Assembly (NCBI GenBank): GCA_029863625.1
Contig: JAOTUY010000016.1
Coordinates: 1 to 50,714, forward strand
Direction of reading: 5' to 3'
Origin: Acidimicrobiia bacterium
GTDB lineage: Bacteria > Actinomycetota > Acidimicrobiia > Spongiisociales > UBA4744
DNA length: 50,714 nt
A program made the translations under genes and the position numbers. The notes beneath the pieces are model-generated. The model was given only the letters and a program-made list of their open reading frames with translations, made no database searches and had not been told where the DNA came from. Below are positions 1 through 10,037 of the stretch, in pieces (position 1 is the first letter of the stretch; every line of letters begins with the position of its first letter).

Positions 1-81
1 CACGCCCCCGATGTCCTTCAGGCGATGAAGGACAACCTCGAACGCCTCGAGCAGCTCGGCATTGAGGCAATCGACGACTGA
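1..81 (+). CDS. C-terminal end of an unidentified protein (5' truncated by window edge)
   Basis: Frame 1 is open from the first base and ends at TGA 79-81, giving the last 26 residues of a protein. The tail is charged and looks helical (Met-Lys-Asp-Asn-Leu-Glu-Arg-Leu-Glu-Gln-Leu), so it could end in a short amphipathic helix. Nothing in 26 residues identifies the family. The call rests only on the open frame and its sensible codon use. Confidence 0.5.
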   Translation, partial: HAPDVLQAMKDNLERLEQLGIEAIDD

Positions 82-492
82 CGGGGCCGTCGTCGAGCGG
101 CAGGCGACGATCCCAGCCGGGTCGATCCGGTGCAGCGGAGCGCACCGACCGCATCGTTTCTGTAGCCATCAAGACTCGGCCAGGCTCGTCCACTACCGCC
201 GGCTCAGGGCGCACAGAACAACCTCACGACAACGCTCGACTGTACGAGCCGAACCGGCAATCGGCGCTAGCTCTACCGTTATCTGGACCGCTGTTCTTGG
301 GCTAGTGCCGCACCATACGACACCGAGCGCACTAGGAGCTTGGTCAGTGCAGCCGCCTCGACCTCCGTAGCCATGACATGTGCGCTCCCTCAGGGGACAC
401 TTGGAGACCTCGCATGCATTGCGCTGGCTTCGCCCGCCTAACATCTGCCGGCCAAAGGGACGGGCAGTTCGGTCACATGGCACAATGGAACC
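82..492. other. Intergenic stretch without a convincing gene
   Basis: Several overlapping open frames exist here, but none has a plausible ribosome binding site, recognisable motif or consistent codon use. I saw no strong hairpin, tRNA or repeat. Confidence 0.5.
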
Positions 493-771
493 ATGGCGGT
501 GAGTCGTGCGGAGAGGCGAAACAACCGGAGGCGCCGGGCAATAGCGGTGTTCGGCGAGGACCGAGCGCCACTTGCTCTCGATCTCTTGGAACTCACCGAG
601 CTCGCATGGCACGACTGCTACGGGGAGGTCACCCCATCCGAGGATATGATCGAGGATATGCTTCTCATCAGTGAGGGAAGCATCGAGCGACTCATCCAAG
701 CAGCGCTACTTGGCGTCACAGATTGGCGGGATCTCAAAGTCGAGGCTGAGGAGTTTCGCAACCGCCGATAG
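493..771 (+). CDS. Hypothetical protein, 92 aa
   Basis: An ATG-initiated small protein with a basic, Arg-rich N-terminus (residues 3-16). An acidic, helix-forming body follows, rich in Leu, Glu and Asp, including Glu-Asp-Met-Ile-Glu-Asp-Met-Leu. It has no Cys, no membrane segment and no signal peptide, so it is probably a small cytosolic protein. I do not recognise the family. The composition is protein-like, and the competing minus-strand frame is Cys/Arg-rich and looks like a shadow. The Shine-Dalgarno is weak and neighbours give no functional hint. Confidence 0.5.
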   Translation: MAVSRAERRNNRRRRAIAVFGEDRAPLALDLLELTELAWHDCYGEVTPSEDMIEDMLLISEGSIERLIQAALLGVTDWRDLKVEAEEFRNRR

Positions 772-951
772 CTGTTTCAGCCAGCCCCCCATCTGCCGGA
801 ACTGTGCCGCCCGTCACCAATGTGACCTCGCCAAGGTGACATCAGACCAGACTACGAAGCTGCAAAACACCCGAGCGCGTACGTATCGATATCGCACGGA
901 TAGCTCGCTACTCAACTGCAGTCCGGGCAAAGGCCAACCGATCCAACATAG

Positions 952-1296
952 GTGAAGACCAATGTCGAGGTTATGTTCCTGGTGATCGTCGGTGTGGTAT
1001 CGACCGTCTACGCCTTCTACCTCGAAATGCGGCGTCGGGTCGAGAATGACCGATTTATCCAATGGCTGAAATCCGAGAGGCGTGTCGACTGGGACGCGTT
1101 GACTCGCTCAGACCGGGTCCTAACCATCAGGGCAATTGAGATTCTACGGCGCGGCGCTTTGGCGAACGACGCCGAGTTCCATGCCCGTTATCAGCTGACC
1201 AGGCACGGGACCCGGTTCGTCGTTGCGATGAGCGTTGCCTGCAGCGGTATCGCACTACTGGGCCTTGGCACCGTCTTCTTCGGCTGGAACTGGTAG
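952..1296 (+). CDS. Small membrane protein, 114 aa
   Basis: The frame starts with GTG at 952. The first 22 residues form a hydrophobic segment (Val-Met-Phe-Leu-Val-Ile-Val-Gly-Val-Val). Next comes a charged cytosolic-type stretch of about 60 residues containing Arg-Arg-Arg and Asp-Arg repeats. A second hydrophobic segment spans roughly residues 88-112 and ends in Trp-Asn-Trp. A two-helix hairpin membrane protein with an intracellular loop is the simplest reading. The family is unknown. It converges on the MOSC gene, with 34 bp between the stop codons. Confidence 0.6.
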   Translation: MKTNVEVMFLVIVGVVSTVYAFYLEMRRRVENDRFIQWLKSERRVDWDALTRSDRVLTIRAIEILRRGALANDAEFHARYQLTRHGTRFVVAMSVACSGIALLGLGTVFFGWNW

Positions 1297-1330
1297 CACC
1301 GTGGCGCTTTTGCCTCTGAAATCGTCGAGG

Positions 1331-1921
1331 CTATTCGGGATACCTCGAGCCGGGGGTTCGCACCGGCTTGTGGGAGTCCGCGATGTATGAGAGGGGTTGA
1401 TGTGGCAGCGGTGGTGTTTCGATCTCGATGGGATCTCCCGGTCGGATCTCCCCACCAGCCAGTACGACGCCCATGACACCCGCGATCCGGACATCATTGC
1501 CTTCACTGTCTCGGAAGCGCAGGAGGGCCATCAAACCGTCTTGGAACTCCTCGATCTGAGCACAAGGATTCCGCAAGCCCGTCAGTTCGATAACCGCATC
1601 GGCTCCTAGCCGCAGAACCGTGCCGGTTGGCAGAGCAAGCAGGTCGGTCCCCCGAGTTGTGACATTCTCACCGAGCTGACCAGGTTCAACAACGTGTCCT
1701 TGCTCCGCAAGAGAGGCAAAGAGCTCCTGCTGGATGAGATGCACTTGACGTAGGTTTGGCTGCGTGGAATCCCTCCGTACCAGATACCGGTGCTTTACAA
1801 GCTGTCCAGAGTGAACGTCGCCAGCGACTCCAACACCAGCGACCAACCTGATCGACGGACGGTTCGGCTTGCTAAAGCTGTGCTTTGCACTTGAACTGAC
1901 GGCAACGATGGACGATGTCAC
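1331..1921 (-). CDS. MOSC domain protein
   Basis: MOSC domains (molybdenum cofactor sulfurase C-terminal) carry sulfur or act on Moco-linked substrates, using a conserved Cys. The frame shows the core: Gly-Val-Ala-Gly-Asp-Val-His-Ser-Gly near residues 24-32, a Gln-Leu-Gly-Glu-Asn segment, a Leu-Arg-Leu-Gly-Ala strand, and the motif Gly-Leu-Arg-Asn-Pro-Cys with the likely active Cys near residue 120. The open frame extends upstream to 2041, but that extension is Cys/Ala/Arg-rich and unlike the family. I therefore start at GTG 1921, giving 196 aa, a typical length for a single-domain MOSC protein. The substrate is unknown. A second, different MOSC gene lies at 14738. Confidence 0.8.
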   Translation of the reverse strand: MTSSIVAVSSSAKHSFSKPNRPSIRLVAGVGVAGDVHSGQLVKHRYLVRRDSTQPNLRQVHLIQQELFASLAEQGHVVEPGQLGENVTTRGTDLLALPTGTVLRLGADAVIELTGLRNPCAQIEEFQDGLMALLRFRDSEGNDVRIAGVMGVVLAGGEIRPGDPIEIETPPLPHQPLSYIADSHKPVRTPGSRYPE

Positions 1922-2103
1922 GATCGACGCCAGATTATCTGCGCAGCGGGCCGGTTGTTGGCAGCGGGCCACAATAATCTGACACGGACAACACCATGCC
2001 GGAACCCTAGACGCAGCGGCACGCTCCGACGAACCGCCCATACCCGGTCATTCCGCGCCACCTTTCAGGAGACGTTTCCCGCCTCGCAGGCCGGTGAGCA
2101 TAC

Positions 2104-2131
2104 TTGACAGGGCCACCCGGATCGTTATAGT
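2104..2131 (+). promoter_or_regulatory. Sigma70-type promoter of the ArsR operon
   Basis: A perfect -35 hexamer TTGACA (2104-2109) and a -10 TATAGT (2126-2131) are separated by 16 bp. The predicted transcription start is near 2138, only about 14 nt before the GTG start of the ArsR gene, so the mRNA leader is very short or nearly absent. The -10 lies inside the left arm of the inverted repeat at 2127-2150. Confidence 0.7.
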
Positions 2132-2150
2132 TAACTGAGAGGTTAACTAT
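2127..2150. promoter_or_regulatory. Putative ArsR autoregulatory operator
   Basis: The arms ATAGTTAAC (2127-2135) and GTTAACTAT (2142-2150) are perfect reverse complements separated by 6 bp. Each arm contains the palindrome GTTAAC. The site overlaps the -10 box and the predicted transcription start, and ends one base before the regulator's start codon. This is the arrangement expected when a dimeric ArsR-type winged helix represses its own operon. Binding by this protein is inferred. Confidence 0.75.
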
Positions 2151-2151
2151 T

Positions 2152-2505
2152 GTGACTGAGATGGACGAACAGGACCGGGTCTTCGAGGCCCTCGCCAACG
2201 AACACCGGCGAGTGATCATCGGTGCATTGAGTCTGCAGCCTCAGTCCATAAGTCAGTTGGCCGCAATGCGAGGCCTTTCCTTGCCCGCCATCCATAAGCA
2301 TGTAGCGGTTCTCGAGAACGCGGACATGGTCATCCGAAAGAAGATCGGACGAACCAACTTTCTCGCACTCAACCGGGCACCCCTGCGTGGGCTTCAGGAA
2401 TGGCTCGGGCAGTTCAACCCGTACTGGGGGAACGAGGGAGAGACCCTGGAGAACTATGCCCGACATCTGGGCACCCAACACCCCAAGAAGGAGGGGAACC
2501 AATGA
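2152..2505 (+). CDS. ArsR-family winged-helix transcriptional regulator
   Basis: A 117-aa protein with the ArsR HTH fold. It has Phe-Glu-Ala-Leu-Ala-Asn-Glu-His-Arg-Arg near residues 11-20, and a recognition region around residues 31-52 (Ser-Gln-Leu-Ala ... Ser-Leu-Pro-Ala-Ile-His-Lys-His-Val-Ala-Val-Leu). A wing with Arg-Lys-Lys-Ile-Gly-Arg follows. No Cys metal-binding motif is visible, so it is more like the metal-free ArsR regulators that sit beside small enzymes than a metal sensor. GTG 2152 fits a near-leaderless transcript; ATG 2161 is an alternative start. The stop overlaps the next ATG by 4 bp (ATGA), so the two genes are translationally coupled. Confidence 0.9.
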   Translation: MTEMDEQDRVFEALANEHRRVIIGALSLQPQSISQLAAMRGLSLPAIHKHVAVLENADMVIRKKIGRTNFLALNRAPLRGLQEWLGQFNPYWGNEGETLENYARHLGTQHPKKEGNQ

Positions 2506-2792
2506 AGAAGTTCGTATTCCTGTACTACGGATACGCAGAACCGACCCAGGAGACCATGGACGCCTGGATGGCCTGGTTCGGGACGGTCGGCGAGCACCTG
2601 GTCGACAGCGGTAACCCTTTCGGACCAGGCCGGGAAGTCACTACTGGTACGACTAACGAGCTGACCGCAGAGGCCAGCCCCATCACCGGCTACTCGATCG
2701 TCAATGCCGACAGCATGGACGATGCCGAGAAGCTCCTGGCGGGCTGCCCGATCATTGACAGCGTCCGCATCTACGAAGCGACGTCGATGTAG
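2502..2792 (+). CDS. YCII-related (YciI/DGPF-type) small protein
   Basis: A 96-aa protein beginning Met-Lys-Lys-Phe-Val-Phe-Leu-Tyr-Tyr-Gly. It continues through Trp-Met-Ala-Trp-Phe-Gly-Thr-Val-Gly-Glu-His-Leu-Val-Asp, a Gly-Pro-Gly-Arg-Glu-Val turn, Ile-Thr-Gly-Tyr-Ser-Ile-Val, and Asp-Asp-Ala-Glu-Lys-Leu-Leu-Ala-Gly-Cys-Pro. This pattern is typical of YCII-related dimeric alpha/beta-barrel proteins, often paired with ArsR regulators or ECF sigma factors. Their biochemical role is poorly known. A strong GGAGGGG ribosome site lies inside the end of the ArsR gene, and a terminator hairpin follows 19 bp after the stop. Confidence 0.8.
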   Translation: MKKFVFLYYGYAEPTQETMDAWMAWFGTVGEHLVDSGNPFGPGREVTTGTTNELTAEASPITGYSIVNADSMDDAEKLLAGCPIIDSVRIYEATSM

Positions 2793-2810
2793 ACGCCGAT
2801 CCATGGGGGA

Positions 2811-2842
2811 GGCCCACCGATATGGTGGGCTCTCTCTCCTTT
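2811..2842 (+). terminator. Intrinsic terminator of the ArsR-YCII operon
   Basis: GCCCACC (2812-2818) and GGTGGGC (2824-2830) form a perfect 7-bp stem with a 5-nt loop. A pyrimidine tract, TCTCTCTCCTTT, follows. Confidence 0.7.
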
Positions 2843-3135
2843 GACCCGGGTCGTCGTGGGAGATGATCGCTCGTATTGCTACCGGCGCACATCCATCTGC
2901 AGGTACTCAGAGACCCGCAGGAAATCGGGTGGAGCCTTTGTGGTCGCGGACAACAGCTACCACGCGACTTCTTTCGAGATCAATCTCGGGTACGCCAACT
3001 CGATCTCGACGCCGACGATCTCGAGCGCGGCCACCCCGGCAGCCAAGACGTTCTGAACCCAATCTGAGGCGCCGATCCATACATCACGATGAAGGCCGCC
3101 GTCGACGGGTGGCGGATTCGCTGGAGTCCCCAGGC
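2843..3135. other. Probably non-coding spacer
   Basis: Three overlapping plus-strand frames cross this stretch, but each is Arg/Ser/Pro-rich or lacks a ribosome site, and none resembles a known family. It may be decayed coding sequence. Confidence 0.4.
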
Positions 3136-3387
3136 CTACGAGGCACCCCCGGCTCGGGATCTACTCCGGATGCGGCGCCGACGGAACACGGATACCAGAA
3201 CCAGACCCACGAAAAGCAGGGTGGAGGTTTGCGGAATCCAATTGATCAAGGTGTCTGAGGCAGAATGGCTGGCGGAGTCGATGCGGGCGAAGTTGGCAAG
3301 GGAGACGATGATGATCACCGCAGCCAGTGCCATCTCGAGCCCTCTCAGACGACGGCAGGCAGGTTGGGCCGTGCTTTCTTCTGACAT
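3136..3387 (-). CDS. Possible small two-helix membrane protein, 83 aa
   Basis: Starting at ATG 3387, the frame encodes a short polar head. A hydrophobic helix follows at about residues 18-33 (Leu-Ala-Ala-Val-Ile-Ile-Ile-Val-Ser-Leu), then a polar loop, then a second helix at about residues 54-68 (Leu-Leu-Phe-Val-Gly-Leu-Val-Leu-Val-Ser-Val). It ends in an Arg-rich tail, as the positive-inside rule predicts. No family is recognised. It overlaps the next minus-strand frame by 43 nt. Confidence 0.4.
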   Translation of the reverse strand: MSEESTAQPACRRLRGLEMALAAVIIIVSLANFARIDSASHSASDTLINWIPQTSTLLFVGLVLVSVFRRRRIRSRSRAGGAS

Positions 3388-3626
3388 CGGGCCCGGCCTT
3401 CTTTGGCGAGGTCGGACACGCAGCCTAACTCGCGCAGGACCAACGAATCAGCCAACCAATCCCCATTCGTCGGCAAAGCCAGGATGCCGAAACCAATGGC
3501 GGCTACGAGCGCGTGAATGCCGAGAAACCGACCCCAACCCGAGCTCCTGTTCATCGGCGTCGGGTGTTCCCATGCCACGGTCTCCCAACCGGTTCGCGCT
3601 CTGACTCTTGACATTGGTGAGCTCAC
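3345..3626 (-). CDS. Possible small membrane protein, 93 aa
   Basis: The frame opens at GTG 3626, or at ATG 3554 for a 69-aa product. It carries one clear hydrophobic segment (Ile-His-Ala-Leu-Val-Ala-Ala-Ile-Gly-Phe-Gly-Ile-Leu-Ala-Leu). Its end overlaps the start of the downstream small membrane gene. The pair could be two coupled genes or one gene broken by a frameshift. No ribosome site is convincing and the family is unknown. Confidence 0.3.
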   Translation of the reverse strand: MSSPMSRVRARTGWETVAWEHPTPMNRSSGWGRFLGIHALVAAIGFGILALPTNGDWLADSLVLRELGCVSDLAKEGRARCQKKARPNLPAVV

Positions 3627-3633
3627 GACCTAG

Positions 3634-6383
<2,750 letters not shown>

Positions 6384-6421
6384 AGGGAAGTACTTCGTAC
6401 TTGGTTGGCGGACGGCGGTTT

Positions 6422-7033
6422 CTACCGACTTCTCTCCCGCAACACCCCGGCCACATCGGCGGGTGACAAGCCTCGCTCGGCTAGCAACACCAACAGGTGG
6501 TAGACCAGGTCGGCGGCCTCCTCCGCTACACGGTCAACCGGTCCGGTCCCGGCGGCGTGGTCCTTGGCGGCCAGCAGCACCTCGGTGGCTTCCTCGGTGA
6601 GCTTCCGACCCACGGCGTCCACCCCACCCTCGAGCAGCGCCACGGTATAGGACCCCTCCGGCCGGTCGGCGGCGCGGGCCGCGATGACCGACCAGAGTTC
6701 GGGCGGAACCAGCGGTTCCTGGACTTCTTCTGAATCGTCGAAGCAGCTCGCGGCGCCGGTATGACAGGCTGGCCCGGCCGGGATTACCTGGATCAGCAAT
6801 GCGTCTCCATCACAGTCCGTGCTAATCCGCTCCACGTCCATCGTGTTGCCACTGGTGGCGCCTTTGCGCCAGATCTCCCGGCGAGAACGGCTCCAAAAAT
6901 GAACCTCTCCCGTCTCCCGGGTCAGCTCCAGGCTCTCCTCATTGAGGTAGGCGACCATCAACACACGACCACTCCTGGCGTGCTGCACGATCCCGGGAAC
7001 CAGGCCGTTTTCGTCGAAACGAACCTTCGTCAC
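6422..7033 (-). CDS. hisIE: Bifunctional phosphoribosyl-AMP cyclohydrolase / phosphoribosyl-ATP pyrophosphatase
   Basis: Catalyses steps 2 and 3 of histidine synthesis. Residues 1-107 are HisI, with Trp-Arg-Lys-Gly-Ala-Thr-Ser-Gly-Asn and the metal ligands Asp-Cys-Asp-Gly-Asp and Cys-His-Thr-Gly-Ala-Ala-Ser-Cys. Residues 115-203 are HisE, with Lys-Leu-Thr-Glu-Glu-Ala-Thr-Glu-Val and Glu-Glu-Ala-Ala-Asp-Leu-Val-Tyr-His. Most Actinobacteria keep hisI and hisE separate, so the fusion is notable. It is the last gene of the leftward operon; its ATG overlaps the hisF stop by 4 bp. It converges on metX, with 38 bp between them holding only a weak AAGTAC/GTACTT hairpin. Confidence 0.96.
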   Translation of the reverse strand: MTKVRFDENGLVPGIVQHARSGRVLMVAYLNEESLELTRETGEVHFWSRSRREIWRKGATSGNTMDVERISTDCDGDALLIQVIPAGPACHTGAASCFDDSEEVQEPLVPPELWSVIAARAADRPEGSYTVALLEGGVDAVGRKLTEEATEVLLAAKDHAAGTGPVDRVAEEAADLVYHLLVLLAERGLSPADVAGVLRERSR

Positions 7034-7803
7034 GAGGCCACCTCGACAGGACGGATCGGAATCCCGGCCGCGACCAAACCAGCTTTGAGGTCGGCAATAG
7101 CGATCTCGCGACGATGAAAGATGGAGGCCGCCAGCACCGCATCAGCTCTTCTCTCGGCGAGGGCTTCCACACAATGATCGATAGTCCCGGCTCCACCGGA
7201 GGCGATCACGGGAACACGAACCGCGGACCGCACTGCCTCGAGTAGTTCGAGGTCGTATCCATCTTTCGTTCCGTCCCGGTCCATAGAGGTGAGCAGGATC
7301 TCCCCGGCCCCCAACCGGGCACCTTCTTCTGCCCAGACAACCACATCGAGACTGGTCGGGATTCGTCCGCCGTGGGTGTATACCTCCCAGCTTCGGCCGT
7401 CCCGCCGTTTGGCGTCGATGGCGAGCACAACGCACTGGGCTCCGAATGCTTCGGCGCACTCTGCGACGAGGGCCGGTCGCTCGACGGCGGCGGTATTGAC
7501 CGTTACCCGGTCGGCTCCGGCCCGCAGTGTTGCTCGCATGTCTTCGACCGTTCGCACGCCCCCGCCCACGGTGAGCGGCACGAATACTTGCTCGGCGGTG
7601 CGGCGCACCAGGCCGAGCATGGTGTCCCGGCCTTCGTGGGAGGCAGTGATATCGAGGAAACAGATCTCGTCGGCGCCCTCCGCCACGTAGCGGGCCGCTA
7701 GCTCGACTGGATCACCCTCATCCGTGAGATCGACGAACTGAACACCTTTCACCACGCGACCGTTGTGGACATCGAGACAGGGGATGATCCTCTTACGCAG
7801 CAT
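7030..7803 (-). CDS. hisF: Imidazole glycerol phosphate synthase, cyclase subunit
   Basis: The (beta/alpha)8 subunit that uses ammonia from HisH to form imidazole glycerol phosphate and AICAR. The 257-aa length is typical. The first catalytic Asp is in [14 protein letters not shown] (Asp11) and the second in Val-Leu-Ala-Ile-Asp-Ala-Lys-Arg. Phosphate-binding Gly-rich loops are visible in Thr-Val-Gly-Gly-Gly-Val-Arg and Ala-Ser-Gly-Gly-Ala-Gly. It overlaps hisH by 11 bp upstream, consistent with balanced production of the two subunits. Confidence 0.97.
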   Translation of the reverse strand: MLRKRIIPCLDVHNGRVVKGVQFVDLTDEGDPVELAARYVAEGADEICFLDITASHEGRDTMLGLVRRTAEQVFVPLTVGGGVRTVEDMRATLRAGADRVTVNTAAVERPALVAECAEAFGAQCVVLAIDAKRRDGRSWEVYTHGGRIPTSLDVVVWAEEGARLGAGEILLTSMDRDGTKDGYDLELLEAVRSAVRVPVIASGGAGTIDHCVEALAERRADAVLAASIFHRREIAIADLKAGLVAAGIPIRPVEVAS

Positions 7804-8407
7804 CGGCCGACTCCCGGCACTCCTGCATGAAGTTGCCCAGTATGCGCAGACCGGCCGGGCCGCTGCGTTCCGGGTGAAACTGCACCCCGACCCGATTGGC
7901 TGATCGAACCGCCGCTACGAACTCGCTGCCATAGCTGCAGGTTGCGATCACGGCGGCCGAGTCTTCAGGCACCGGAGCAAAACTATGTACGAAGTAGAAG
8001 GTTGACCCATCGGGAATCCCGACGAAAAGAGGATCCGCTCGCATCCGAAGGTCGTTCCACCCGATATGCGGGAGCCGCGGGGCCGAAACCAATCGCCGCA
8101 CGGTCCCGGGGATCAGCCCAAGCGTCTGCCCGCCATCTTCTTCCGAAGTGGTGAAGAAGAGTTGTAACCCAACGCAGATGCCCAGGAGTGGACCATGCCA
8201 CTCGGTCAGAGGCTCCACCAAGCCGGCCGCCCGGATCCTGTCCATGGCGGCTCCGGTTGCCCCGACGCCGGGGAGGACGATTCCGTCCATCCCGGCCAGG
8301 TCGGCCGGGGCCACCGCAATAACGACCCGGGCTCCCCGGTCCTGGAGACCTTGTGCGATGGAGACGAGGTTTCCCGCTCCGTGATCGATGACGGCGATCC
8401 TGGTCAC
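7793..8407 (-). CDS. hisH: Imidazole glycerol phosphate synthase, glutaminase subunit
   Basis: A class I glutamine amidotransferase that hydrolyses glutamine and channels ammonia to HisF. The 204-aa protein has Asp-His-Gly-Ala-Gly-Asn-Leu at the N-terminus and the oxyanion strand Leu-Pro-Gly-Val-Gly. The nucleophile Cys is in Leu-Gly-Ile-Cys-Val-Gly-Leu-Gln. The His/Glu pair is in Gln-Phe-His-Pro-Glu-Arg-Ser-Gly, where Lys is commoner than Arg. Its stop overlaps hisF, and its start forms an ATGA-type overlap with hisB. Confidence 0.97.
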   Translation of the reverse strand: MTRIAVIDHGAGNLVSIAQGLQDRGARVVIAVAPADLAGMDGIVLPGVGATGAAMDRIRAAGLVEPLTEWHGPLLGICVGLQLFFTTSEEDGGQTLGLIPGTVRRLVSAPRLPHIGWNDLRMRADPLFVGIPDGSTFYFVHSFAPVPEDSAAVIATCSYGSEFVAAVRSANRVGVQFHPERSGPAGLRILGNFMQECRESADAA

Positions 8408-8988
8408 ATGGTGCCCTTGGTGCTGGGAATGCCCTCCCGGCGCGAGTCGTCGGCGACTGCATTCCGCAACGCCCGGGCCAGCGCCTTGAATGCCGCCTCG
8501 GCCACGTGATGATCGTTCCGCCCCCGGGAGGTGAGATGGAGGGTGAAACCGGCTGTTCGCGCCAGCGCTTCGAGAGCATGAGGGATCATCTCAGTACTCA
8601 GGGCCCCGATCCGATCAGACGAGAACGACAGGTCCAGAACCGTGTAGGGACGGCCACCTACGTCGACTACCGCAGTGGCCAGGGCCTCATCCATCGGGAC
8701 GGTGGCGTCGGCGAAGCGTACGATGCCGGCCCGATCACCGAGCGCTTCGGCGAAGGCCTGCCCGAGCACGAGGGCGGTGTCCTCGACGGTGTGGTGGTCG
8801 TCGATTTCGAGATCGCCCTCGGTCGTTACGAGCAGGTCAAACAGCCCGTGGTGGGATAGGGAGGTGAGCAAGTGATCGAAGAATCCGACTCCGGTCGCTA
8901 CCTCGGCAATGCCACTTCCGTCGAGCTCCAATCTGAGGTCGACCCTGGTTTCGCGAGTGGTGCGTTCGACCCGGGCAGCGCGACTCAT
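8404..8988 (-). CDS. hisB: Imidazoleglycerol-phosphate dehydratase
   Basis: A Mn-dependent dehydratase. The 194-aa length shows it is the single-function form, without the histidinol-phosphatase domain seen in enterobacteria. The metal-binding repeats are clear: Phe-Phe-Asp-His-Leu-Leu-Thr-Ser-Leu-Ser-His-His-Gly, Asp-Asp-His-His-Thr-Val-Glu-Asp-Thr, and Asn-Asp-His-His-Val-Ala-Glu-Ala-Ala-Phe-Lys-Ala. Start and stop both overlap neighbouring his genes by 4 bp. A separate histidinol-phosphate phosphatase is required and is not in this window. Confidence 0.97.
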   Translation of the reverse strand: MSRAARVERTTRETRVDLRLELDGSGIAEVATGVGFFDHLLTSLSHHGLFDLLVTTEGDLEIDDHHTVEDTALVLGQAFAEALGDRAGIVRFADATVPMDEALATAVVDVGGRPYTVLDLSFSSDRIGALSTEMIPHALEALARTAGFTLHLTSRGRNDHHVAEAAFKALARALRNAVADDSRREGIPSTKGTM

Positions 8989-10037
8989 GACAATCTCCTT
9001 TGCAGAGCGGACAGCAACCGGTCGTGGGCCCGGGGCGACCGCACGGTGAAACGTAGGTAGGAGGCCAGTGGACCGTCTTCCGGGAAGGTCCTCGTAACCA
9101 GTCCCCCTTTCATCAAGTCATCTGCCACCGACCGAGCCTGCGGCCCCACCTCGCACAACAGAAAGTTGGTCGTCGAAGGAAGCACGCGCAGACCGAGGTC
9201 ATGCAGATAGCCGGCGAGTCGTGCCCGTTCGGCGGTGATTGCGGCGACCGCGGACCGCATGCGGTCGGGCGCCGCGAGGGCCGCAACCGCCAGCTCGACC
9301 GAAAGACTCGAAATGCTGCCGGGAGGTCGTACACCATCGATTGCGGCGATCAGATCGGGATGCCCCAGGCCATACCCGACCCGCGCCCCGGCCAGTCCGT
9401 ATGCCTTCGACATCGTGTTGAGCACCAGCAGGTTGTGGTATCGGTCGACCCACGGTGCCCAGTCATCACCGGCAAACGCCGCGTAGGCGGCGTCGAGAAC
9501 GACCACACCGTCGGTAGCCGCAATGATCGCCGCAACCGCTTGGTCGGTCGACCGGCTGCCGAGCGGATTGGACGGAACACACAACCACACGATCTCGGCG
9601 TCGCGAGCCGCGGTGATCACCTCATCGGCGGGAAACTCGAAATCCGGAGGCTGTGCCTCGATACTCACGACCCGGCCGCGCACCTGGGCGGTCGCGATCC
9701 CGTACATCGGGTAGGTGGGCTCCGCAATCACCGCGGTCTGGCCGGGAGCCAGAAAAGCCCGGGCCGCCAGCAGGATCAGCTCGTCGGCGCCCGCACCCGG
9801 AACCACCGAGTCGGGGTCCAGTCCGGTGCTGGTGGCCACCGCCTCCCGGAGAGAGACGTAGCTGGCGGCCGGATACTCGTTGAGGCTCAGACTCTGTCTG
9901 ATGACGACGTCGGCGGCCCAGTCGCTCGGAAAGGGCGAGGTGTTGTGATCGAACCGCTCGACTTGATCGGGGTTGAGACCTGCTGCGGCGGCGATCTCCG
10001 CCGAGGTCGGCTGCCACTGGTACTTCGGGAAACTCAT
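8985..10037 (-). CDS. hisC: Histidinol-phosphate aminotransferase
   Basis: A fold-type I PLP aminotransferase converting imidazole acetol phosphate to histidinol phosphate. The 350-aa frame has Asn-Thr-Ser-Pro-Phe-Pro near the N-terminus, Gly-Ala-Gly-Ala-Asp-Glu-Leu-Ile, Pro-Thr-Tyr-Pro-Met-Tyr, Pro-Ser-Asn-Pro-Leu-Gly, and Asp-Ala-Ala-Tyr-Ala-Ala-Phe. The Schiff-base Lys lies in Thr-Met-Ser-Lys-Ala-Tyr-Gly-Leu-Ala-Gly-Ala-Arg-Val-Gly. Its position between hisD and hisB supports the histidine role over other class I/II aminotransferases. It overlaps both neighbours by 4 bp. Confidence 0.95.
   Translation of the reverse strand: MSFPKYQWQPTSAEIAAAAGLNPDQVERFDHNTSPFPSDWAADVVIRQSLSLNEYPAASYVSLREAVATSTGLDPDSVVPGAGADELILLAARAFLAPGQTAVIAEPTYPMYGIATAQVRGRVVSIEAQPPDFEFPADEVITAARDAEIVWLCVPSNPLGSRSTDQAVAAIIAATDGVVVLDAAYAAFAGDDWAPWVDRYHNLLVLNTMSKAYGLAGARVGYGLGHPDLIAAIDGVRPPGSISSLSVELAVAALAAPDRMRSAVAAITAERARLAGYLHDLGLRVLPSTTNFLLCEVGPQARSVADDLMKGGLVTRTFPEDGPLASYLRFTVRSPRAHDRLLSALQRRLS

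Noticed and set aside
193..699. A 168-aa minus-strand frame overlapping the 92-aa hypothetical gene
   Set aside because: The middle is Cys/Arg/Pro-rich and lacks family features; the plus-strand frame looks more protein-like.
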